Positions 34,562-40,610 of a stretch of 40,610 nucleotides of DNA are shown here, piece after piece. How positions within the stretch are numbered: position 1 is the stretch's first letter; every line of letters begins with the position of its first letter. The notes beneath the pieces were generated by a model that was not told the DNA's origin, made no database searches, and saw only the letters and a list, made by a program, of their open reading frames with translations. Both the position numbers and the translations under genes were made by a program. The stretch lies in contig DNND01000140.1 in NCBI GenBank assembly GCA_003488005.1, positions 1 to 40,610 on the forward strand. The letters are read 5' to 3'. This stretch comes from Blastocatellia bacterium. Its GTDB lineage: Bacteria; Acidobacteriota; Blastocatellia; Pyrinomonadales; Pyrinomonadaceae.

Positions 34562-35398
34562 ATGAAACACAATCACGCAGACAAGATCACAACCAGGATG
34601 TTGGCCAAGAGCCGGCGCTACAGCATAGGGATACTGCTGATTACGCTCATCGCGGTTGGCCTCTTCACCGTACAGCCTGCGACCGGCCAGAGAAAATCTA
34701 GTCAGGGATACGGAAAAGAAATGGAAGTTCCGGCAGGCGTTGATTTTCTCAAAACGGTCGCAGGAACTCAATTTCGGTTTATGGAAGAATTCACAGTCCC
34801 CGCCGATTTCTTTGATAAAGGGTCCAGGCCCTTTGCGGGCGTCGTGAGGTTAAAGGGGTCACCAATTGGTACCTTTGGGGATCGGAAGACTGGCTCCGCG
34901 GACACGGTGATAGAGCGTACGAAACCGGCGAGCTTCTCTTCGGGTTTCGGTCGCGCCGCGGTGCCGATAAAAGTGGCAGCCTTGTCGCTCGAAAGCGTCA
35001 GGCCCATAAGCGTGCGAGTCGGAAAAGAATGGCAGCAGTGGAACGTGAAATTCGGGTTATCACCCAACCGGACGTCCGAAGGGACTTTGACAATAATGAG
35101 GCGTAGTGAAAACGGAGGAACGTTCAACTCCGAGTTCGTCGTCTACGGGCTTATCACGTTCACCCGCGCGAGCGATGGCGCGGAAAGGAGCCTCGATATA
35201 GGCAAAATGGATTTGGGCGCAAAAAGCATCGCGAAGATCACCTTGAGAACTTCGGGAGCGCCCTGGCAAAGCAGTTCTCGGTCGGGGGGTAGCCTGAATA
35301 CGGGTTTCCAGGCTGGGGTTACTACCCTCGGCAGAGCCGTGACCTTTGGTGAAAACAGTCGGCTCGCAAACCACCAAGTAATTCTCGTGGCTTTTTGA
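34562..35398 (+). CDS. Exported protein of unknown function
   Basis: This 278-residue protein has a long signal peptide, with a hydrophobic core at about residues 22-40 (SIGILLITLIAVGLFTV) and likely cleavage near ATGQ. The mature part is beta-rich. The segments EFTVPADFFDKGSRPFAGVV, SADTVIERTKPASF and VAALSLESVRPISV belong to a pattern I have seen in exported proteins of soil bacteria without known function. ATG 34562 follows AGGAG. It lies at the right edge of the enediyne-type locus on the same strand, but a 500-base gap separates it from the P450, so membership in the locus is doubtful. Confidence 0.7.
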   Translation: MKHNHADKITTRMLAKSRRYSIGILLITLIAVGLFTVQPATGQRKSSQGYGKEMEVPAGVDFLKTVAGTQFRFMEEFTVPADFFDKGSRPFAGVVRLKGSPIGTFGDRKTGSADTVIERTKPASFSSGFGRAAVPIKVAALSLESVRPISVRVGKEWQQWNVKFGLSPNRTSEGTLTIMRRSENGGTFNSEFVVYGLITFTRASDGAERSLDIGKMDLGAKSIAKITLRTSGAPWQSSSRSGGSLNTGFQAGVTTLGRAVTFGENSRLANHQVILVAF

Positions 35399-35597
35399 GC
35401 CGCCTTAAACCGTGTCAGTTGTTATTGTGGAGGCTGTGCGACTTGAGACTGCGCGGTCATAAGCAGTTGTGGGCGGGCAGTCGGCTAGCGCAGTGCTCAG
35501 AGTGGATGATTTAATCGGCGATCCACAGGCTAATCGTTTCGGCTCGAACGCTAGCCGGGCGGCGTGGGTCGCCGGGCTTTTGTTGGCCCAACAATAA

Positions 35598-36932
35598 TTG
35601 CCCGTAGCTAACCAACTCAAACGACAAATAGGACTTCGCACGGCCACTGCTCTGGTGGTAGCTGAAGTCATTGCCGTTGGTATTTTTCTAACTCCGGCGG
35701 CCATGGCGAAAGCGCTGGGCTCGCCGCTATTGCTGCTCGTAGTTTGGATCGTCATGGGTGGCATGGCCGTTTGTGGTGCTCTTTGTTACGGCGAACTGGC
35801 AGCGAGATATCCGGAGGCGGGCGGCGGCTATGTTTATCTGCGCGCAGCTTATGGGCCGGGCCTTGCGTTTTTGTACGGATGGATGGCTTTACTGGTAATG
35901 GATCCCGGCCTCACGGCGGCACTCGCTGTCGGCATGGCAAGTTATGCCGCCAACGTTGTCGGTTTCTCACCAATTGGCATTAAGACACTAGCGATAGCAA
36001 CGATACTGCTGCTGGCCGCAATCAACATTTGCGGGATCCGATTAAGCGCCGGGCTGATTCGTTGGCTCACTATTCTCAAGCTTGCTTTGCTTCTATTTCT
36101 TTTACTTTGGGGCTTTGGTTTGCACTTAGGGAACTGGTCCAACTTTACGCCCTTCGTCGCCCGCCGCGCTCATTCTGCTCCGCTAATGGGAGCATTGGCT
36201 CTCGGAATGGTGGCGGCCTTTTTCTCATTTGGCGGATGGTGGGATGTAACCAAGTTGGCAGGCGAAGTACGCGAGCCGGCACGCACGCTGCCAAAAGCGT
36301 TGGTTTACGGTGTGATGATCGTCACGCTAGTCTATATCCTGACCAGCGCAGTTTTTCTATACCTGGTGCCGCTTGACGCGGTTTCATCCGGTGAAGCCTT
36401 TGCGGCCCAGGCCGGGGAGATCCTTTTTGGGAAGGCAGGCGGCCAAGTCTTCTCTGCAATTGTCGTAGTTGCCGTTCTGGGTAGCCTTGCTGCGATCATC
36501 ACCTCGGCACCGCGAGTTTATTTCGCAATGGCGCGTGACGGCTTGTTCTTTCCGGGGGCTGCATCCATTCATCATCGCTTTGGCACACCGGCTCGCGCGA
36601 TTGCGTTGCAGGCACTGCTCGCTTCTTTACTGGTGGCATTGGGCAGCTTCAATCAAATCATCTCTTATTTCATCTTTGTGGTTGTAATCTTTGTCGGGTT
36701 GACGGTTGCTTCTCTGTTTGTGCTGCGGCGCAAACCGTTAGGCAGGCCTGAATACCTCACTCCCGGTTATCCTGCCACGCCTATTATTTTCCTGGCACTT
36801 GTTGCTTTACTACTCTTTCTGCTGGGAAGCAATAACCCCGTGCAATCATTCTCGGGTGTGGGTGTGGTGGCGTTGGGCATTCCGGTATACTCTTTTTTGT
36901 TCCGTCACCGATCTGCCAAATCCTCGCAATAG
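35598..36932 (+). CDS. APC-family amino acid permease
   Basis: This 444-residue membrane transporter belongs to the amino acid-polyamine-organocation superfamily. About 12 membrane helices are visible. Family features are the first helix with TALVVAEVIAVGIFLTPAAM, the segment GGMAVCGALCYGELAARYPEAGGGYVYLR, the SFGGWWDVTKLAGEVREPART stretch in the helix 6 region, and ITSAPRVYFAMARDGLFFP in the helix 8-9 region. The last two helices are followed by a short basic tail. Closest in style are the basic amino acid/polyamine antiporters (YfnA/CAT-like), though the substrate is unknown. The start TTG 35598 gives a short N-terminus; no strong ribosome site was seen. It ends 12 bases before the AhpD-like gene, so the two are probably co-transcribed. 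Confidence 0.9.
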   Translation: MPVANQLKRQIGLRTATALVVAEVIAVGIFLTPAAMAKALGSPLLLLVVWIVMGGMAVCGALCYGELAARYPEAGGGYVYLRAAYGPGLAFLYGWMALLVMDPGLTAALAVGMASYAANVVGFSPIGIKTLAIATILLLAAINICGIRLSAGLIRWLTILKLALLLFLLLWGFGLHLGNWSNFTPFVARRAHSAPLMGALALGMVAAFFSFGGWWDVTKLAGEVREPARTLPKALVYGVMIVTLVYILTSAVFLYLVPLDAVSSGEAFAAQAGEILFGKAGGQVFSAIVVVAVLGSLAAIITSAPRVYFAMARDGLFFPGAASIHHRFGTPARAIALQALLASLLVALGSFNQIISYFIFVVVIFVGLTVASLFVLRRKPLGRPEYLTPGYPATPIIFLALVALLLFLLGSNNPVQSFSGVGVVALGIPVYSFLFRHRSAKSSQ

Positions 36933-36944
36933 GGAATTCGCCAT

Positions 36945-37514
36945 ATGACCTGGATCAAGACCATTCCGGTTTCCGAAGCTGATGAAAAATTGCAGCGCGC
37001 CATTGAGTCACAGCGTGAACTCTATCCGCTTGAATACGCAGGGCCAATTCACCCTTCCGCCGATAAGCAGACCGCCGAAATTGTGGCTTCCCACAGTCTG
37101 ATACCTGAAGCCCTTCATCATGCGTTTTCGACGTTTGGCGTTTTGATGTCACCGGAGTTGCCGCTCACCAGAAGCCAACATGAAATGATCACGACGGTGG
37201 TCTCAGTCACCAACCGTTGTCATTATTGAATCGAATCGCACGCAGAGTTTCTGCGTCGAGTCACACTTGATGAAGAATTGGTACAAGCGCTCAAAAGCGA
37301 CTACAAGACGGCACCGATATCTACTCAAGATCGAGTGATGCTTGATTATGTGGTGCAGTTGACGCGCGATGCTACCGGGATCTCAGCGTCCGATCATGAA
37401 AACCTTCGATCTGTTGGTTTTGACGACAAGGCAATACTTCAAATAACACTAATTGCCTCCTGGTTTAACTACATCAATCGCGTGGCAGACGCTTTAGGTG
37501 TTGGGCGCGATTAG
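36945..37514 (+). CDS. AhpD-family peroxidase-related enzyme, candidate selenoprotein with in-frame TGA
   Basis: Read through one TGA at 37227-37229, this frame gives 189 residues, a normal length for peroxidase-related AhpD enzymes that reduce peroxides through a redox-active Cys pair. The TGA is codon 95 and takes the place of the second Cys of the CxxC...H motif: NRCHY-U-IESHAEFLRR, with Cys92 before it and His99 after. The remainder matches the family to its end (DRVMLDYVVQLTRDATGISASD, FNYINRVADALGV), in the same frame and without other damage. A hairpin directly after the TGA fits the bacterial SECIS layout. AhpD-like selenoproteins with CxxU are known from metagenomes. The alternative is a TGC/TGT-to-TGA nonsense mutation. 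Selenocysteine insertion genes are not in this window, so the call is conditional on them. Confidence 0.75.
37233..37262 (+). promoter_or_regulatory. Candidate bacterial SECIS hairpin after the TGA codon
   Basis: The core stem pairs ACGCAGA (37240-37246) with TCTGCGT (37250-37256) around the loop GTT. After one bulged C at 37239, GAATCG (37233-37238) pairs with CGAGTC (37257-37262) with one mismatch. The loop opens with G, 17 bases after the TGA. Both features fit the published bSECIS rules (G in the first two loop positions, loop 16-37 nt from the UGA). Confidence 0.6.
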
Positions 37515-37659
37515 AACGAATCAGCTCCTCATTAGAAGTGTTGCCCTGTAGGTTCACCCATCATCAAGGTTAAGCTCTAACCCTTATCCCTATAAGCAGT
37601 GCTTCTATTGACAATCGCGATTAGCCCACCTAGTCACTTCAGAAAGTACAGGCGCGTCA

Positions 37660-38021
37660 ACTCGAACGTGACGATGACATCAAGGCCCTACCGAACAGGA
37701 GCAAGCGTTGGGCCCTGGTAATTGGCGTTGATGACTATAGCGAATCTCAAATCAGCAAACTGAATCGGGCCGCTAACGATGCCCGGACACTTGCGTACGC
37801 GCTTACAAAGTACGCGGGCTTTCCGGAAGATCAGGTTACGCTCCTCTCATCCGACCAGCCATCAGGATTGCAGCCTCGGCGCAGCACGATTCTTCGGTAT
37901 CTATCCAACCTTCGCGGAACCGTTCCAAAGATGGGCTACTGCTGGTTTCTTTTGCGGGACACGGCATCGAGCGCGGAGGCCACGCCTTTTGCTGCCGTCT
38001 GAACCAATCAGAAAATAGTTC
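37660..38021 (+). pseudogene. Decayed caspase-like (C14) peptidase fragment
   Basis: Three frames in turn give the start of a caspase p20-like domain. First RSKRWALVIGVDDYSESQISKL and NRAANDARTLAYALTKYAGF, which is the beta-1 and first-helix pattern of metacaspases. Then, after a shift near 37928, GLLLVSFAGHGIERGGHAF, which contains the catalytic-His motif GHG. Then, after a shift near 37985, LLLPSEP and a stop at 38016-38018. The catalytic Cys half of the domain is missing. No start codon with a ribosome site is found. This is a truncated, frameshifted remnant rather than a working protease. Such domains are common in multi-domain acidobacterial signalling or stress proteins. Confidence 0.7.
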
Positions 38022-38154
38022 CTGAGTACAGTCCGACTTTGGGCGTAGAGGACGACTCAGACGGATCTTGCTCGCCAACCCTTTCGTGGTTTATATTCAG
38101 GCCGCTGCAGTCATTGCTTCTCCCCGCGTGTGCCAATCCTGTAAGAGGTTCTAA

Positions 38155-40425
38155 ATGAGAAACTCATTTCTCGCTTTGGTGTTAGCGTCCACCTTGCTGA
38201 CGCCGACGGCCGCACAACAACCAGCCGCGCCTGTTCAAACACCCGACCGCCCGAGAGACGAAGTGGTTCGCATCACGACTAACCTGGTCCAGATCGACGC
38301 CGTGGTCACGAATCGCCGCGGGCAGCAGATTACCGATCTTGCTCCAGAAGACTTTGAGATCTATGAGGACGGCCACCCCCAGGAGATCAAGAACTTTTCT
38401 TATATCACCGTCGAGAAAGGGCCCACTGCTCCAGAGCCGGTCAAGCAGAAATCCAAAGATAAGACCTGGGTGCCGCCACCTCCACCACCGCCCGAGCAAC
38501 TACGTCCGGAGCAGGTGCGGCGATCCATTGCGCTGGTTGTTGATGATTTGGGTTTATCGTTTGAGACTACTTCTTTCGTCCGAAAGGCGCTGAGTAAATT
38601 CGTAGACGAACAGATGCACTCCGGCGATATGGTCGCCATCATCCGCACCGGCGCCGGGGTCGGAGCATTGCAACAGTTCACAACGGACAAGCGACTGCTT
38701 CATGCGGCCATCGACCGCGTCAAGTGGAACGCCTTTGGGCGGCGCGGCATGAACGCGTTCGGAAATGCGGGTGAAGACGCGTTCCACACTGAACCATCCG
38801 ATCCCCGGCGCGGCCGCTACACTTCCATCGATCCCGACGCGGAAATGAATGGCGCGAAGATGAGCCCCGAGGCGCGCGAAGCGGCCAACCGGGCACGCGG
38901 GAATGATTTCCGGGATGAAATATTTACCGTCGGCACACTGGGCGCGCTCAACTATGTAGTCAAGGGTCTTAAGGATCTGCCCGGTCGCAAGTCCGTCGTG
39001 CTGCTCACCGATGAATTGGATCTGTTCAGTTCAACCAGCAGCAGCAATTTCCGAGTGCTCGATGCTTTGCGCCATCTAATAGATATTGCCAACCGCTCGT
39101 CCGTCGTGTTCTACACCATTGACCCGCGCGGGATACCGGTACTGAACGACAGCGCGGCGAACGGCATGGTGGGAACATCACAATCGAGCAACGGCGAAAT
39201 CTCAGCATCGGGTTTACAGGGTTCTAAACTCATGCAGGACCTGATGTCCCGATCGCTCGAAATTGCCGAAGCCGAGAACGGTATGAACTACCTGGCAAAG
39301 CAGACCGGCGGGTTTCTGGTAAACAACAATAACGACGTCGCGGGTGGCATTCGCCGCGTGCTCGATCAAAAAGGCTATTACTTGATAGGCTATCGACCGC
39401 AGGAATCCACCTTCAATGCCGCCGGAAAGCGGAACTATCACAAGCTGGAGTTACGCGTAAAAAGGCCGGGCCTTACCGTGCACACCCGGGCGGGATTTTA
39501 TGGAGTGAGTACCGAAACAGCGGCGCCGGTCAATCGTACGCGTCTGCAGCAGTTGGTCAGCGCGTTGACTTCGCCTTTTGCTTCGGGCGCAGTCGATGTG
39601 CGCCTGACCTCAGTCTTCCTTAACGATGCGACCTACGGCTCGTTTGTGCGTTCGCTGATTCATGTGGATGGAGACAGCCTGACGTTCACAGACGAAGCTG
39701 ATGGCGCGCACAAAGCAACAGTTGACGTTGCAGCAGTGACCTTCGATGACGGAGGCGCAGTGGTGGATCAGCGCTTCCGCACGGAAACAATGTTGGTGCG
39801 CGGCGAGCAGTATCGCAGCGCACAACGAGACGGCATCACGTTTGGAATCAATTTGCCGATCAAAAAGCCGGGTGCTTTTCAGTTGCGCATCGCCGTACTC
39901 GATGTGCCATCGAGTCGCCTCGGTTCAGCCAATCAATTTATCGGAATTCCGAATTTGAACAAGAACAAACTGACGCTTTCAGGACTGTACCTCGCCGGCA
40001 ATATTTCACGCCGGCAGAATAACGTCACAATCCAGCCCGCGTCCGGCGTCACACCTTCTCCGGGCGCGAGCGAAGGCGACCTGGGCGAGGCAGCGGCCCA
40101 GGCAGGTCCGGCAGTGCGAAGCTTTCGTCCGGGCATGATGCTCGATTACGGTTACGAGGCTTACAACGTGCGCCTCGACAACACCGGCCGCGCTAAACTA
40201 CAAATTCAGGTGCGTCTCTTCAAAGAGAATCAGCAACTATTTAGCAGTGCCCCAATGAATCTTACCGGGGCGCTGAATGCTAAACGGGTGGCCGCGATTG
40301 GACACTTGCAACTGGGCCAAAACCTGGCAGCGGGCGATTACGTCCTGCAGATAATCGTTACAGACTTAGCTGAACAGAATAAAACACGCATCGCATCGCA
40401 ATGGATTCCGTTTGAGATTGAGTAG
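38155..40425 (+). CDS. VWFA-related Acidobacterial-type exported protein
   Basis: This 756-residue protein begins with a signal peptide (about residues 1-20, LALVLASTLLTPTAAQ). Residues about 30-85 carry a domain found in this family (VVRITTNLVQIDAVVTNRRG...FEIYEDGHPQEIKNFSYI). A proline-rich spacer (PPPPPP near residue 105) precedes a von Willebrand factor A-like domain at about residues 120-350. The metal-site region reads ALVVDDLGLSFETTSFVRKAL, where the classical DxSxS is replaced, so metal binding is doubtful. Further family segments are GDMVAIIRTGAGVGALQQFTTD, LPGRKSVVLLTDELDLF and VVFYTIDPRG. The C-terminal 350 residues are beta-rich. Such proteins are numerous in Acidobacteria with unknown roles. 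ATG 38155 follows AAGAGG. Confidence 0.9.
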   Translation: MRNSFLALVLASTLLTPTAAQQPAAPVQTPDRPRDEVVRITTNLVQIDAVVTNRRGQQITDLAPEDFEIYEDGHPQEIKNFSYITVEKGPTAPEPVKQKSKDKTWVPPPPPPPEQLRPEQVRRSIALVVDDLGLSFETTSFVRKALSKFVDEQMHSGDMVAIIRTGAGVGALQQFTTDKRLLHAAIDRVKWNAFGRRGMNAFGNAGEDAFHTEPSDPRRGRYTSIDPDAEMNGAKMSPEAREAANRARGNDFRDEIFTVGTLGALNYVVKGLKDLPGRKSVVLLTDELDLFSSTSSSNFRVLDALRHLIDIANRSSVVFYTIDPRGIPVLNDSAANGMVGTSQSSNGEISASGLQGSKLMQDLMSRSLEIAEAENGMNYLAKQTGGFLVNNNNDVAGGIRRVLDQKGYYLIGYRPQESTFNAAGKRNYHKLELRVKRPGLTVHTRAGFYGVSTETAAPVNRTRLQQLVSALTSPFASGAVDVRLTSVFLNDATYGSFVRSLIHVDGDSLTFTDEADGAHKATVDVAAVTFDDGGAVVDQRFRTETMLVRGEQYRSAQRDGITFGINLPIKKPGAFQLRIAVLDVPSSRLGSANQFIGIPNLNKNKLTLSGLYLAGNISRRQNNVTIQPASGVTPSPGASEGDLGEAAAQAGPAVRSFRPGMMLDYGYEAYNVRLDNTGRAKLQIQVRLFKENQQLFSSAPMNLTGALNAKRVAAIGHLQLGQNLAAGDYVLQIIVTDLAEQNKTRIASQWIPFEIE

Positions 40426-40460
40426 GTGGCATAGACTTTAGAAGCTCTGATTAAGTTCTT

Positions 40461-40610
40461 CGACGCGTAGCGTCGGTAGAATTTAGCCCGGCCTTTCAAG
40501 GCCGGGAACAGCCAGGAAAGAGTTCGCGTCGCGTAGCGACGCTTGAAACCAAGGAATTCAATCGTCGCTACGCGACGAGAGCAAGAAAAAACCTGATCCC
40601 GGCCTTGAAA
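40461..40610. repeat. Cluster of palindromic REP-like repeats at the window end
   Basis: Three near-palindromic words are present: CGACGCGTAGCGTCG at 40461-40475, CGTCGCGTAGCGACG at 40527-40541, and its exact reverse complement at 40563-40577. A hairpin CCCGGCCTT-TC-AAGGCCGGG lies at 40487-40506, and part of it recurs inverted at 40598-40610, where the window ends. The repeat follows the VWFA-type gene. It may combine transcription termination with a dispersed repeat family. Confidence 0.7.

Noticed and set aside
34562..36932. Exported protein and APC permease as part of the enediyne-type locus (export or resistance)
   Set aside because: A 500-base gap with a repeat precedes them, and amino acid permeases are not known self-resistance genes for this class.
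36945..37229. AhpD-like gene as a simple 94-residue truncated protein
   Set aside because: The family pattern continues in the same frame beyond the TGA for its full length, and the TGA replaces an active-site Cys next to a SECIS-like hairpin. A nonsense mutation remains the fallback.
1..40610. CRISPR array
   Set aside because: No regularly spaced direct repeats with unique spacers were seen; the repeats present are palindromic or short tandem words.

Overview
The window looks like chromosomal DNA of an acidobacterium, probably Blastocatellia or a Pyrinomonadaceae-like lineage. This is inferred from gene families and not from a marker gene. The evidence is an Oar-type TonB receptor with a carboxypeptidase-regulatory domain, a VWFA-related Acidobacterial-type protein at the right end, moderate GC with mixed ATG/GTG/TTG starts, and intergenic hairpin repeats built from short stuttering words.

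Left part (1-13.1 kb): a TolC-type outer-membrane protein on the minus strand, then a glycolytic and secretion backbone (gap, pgk, tpiA, secG, tRNA-Leu(GAG)). The backbone is interrupted twice. Between gap and pgk sits a small four-helix-bundle (S23/IVP-type) gene flanked by a perfect 24-nt inverted repeat. Between pgk and tpiA sits a metal-handling block of about 6 kb: a protein with two heavy-metal-binding motifs, a Cys/His-rich exported protein, a TonB receptor and a CusF-like copper-binding protein.

Middle-left (13.1-19.4 kb): an accessory stretch. It carries an exported protein of unknown function, a cytoplasmic-looking S8 subtilisin-like protease, and a tail-to-tail small gene that resembles the protease's own prodomain (a possible stand-alone inhibitor). 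Three decayed genes follow: a response regulator, a membrane-anchored protein and a TolB-like propeller.

Middle (19.4-34.1 kb): the main discovery, an enediyne-type polyketide locus. It holds a DUF1702 protein (UnbL-like), UnbV (FG-GAP/ASPIC), UnbU (RnfD-like membrane protein), a 1931-residue enediyne-type PKS (KS-AT-ACP-KR-DH-PPTase) and the matching hot-dog thioesterase (TEBC). The first four genes overlap by ATGA. An AraC regulator, a cytochrome P450 and two mutually similar proteins of unknown function are interleaved or follow. The locus is much smaller than described actinobacterial enediyne clusters, so its product may be a reduced or different polyene/enediyne.

Right part (34.1-40.6 kb): an exported protein of unknown function, an APC amino-acid permease, and an AhpD-family peroxidase whose second active-site Cys codon is TGA. 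A hairpin fitting the bacterial SECIS layout follows that TGA, so the gene is a candidate selenoprotein. After it come a decayed caspase-like fragment, a VWA-domain exported protein and a terminal cluster of palindromic repeats.
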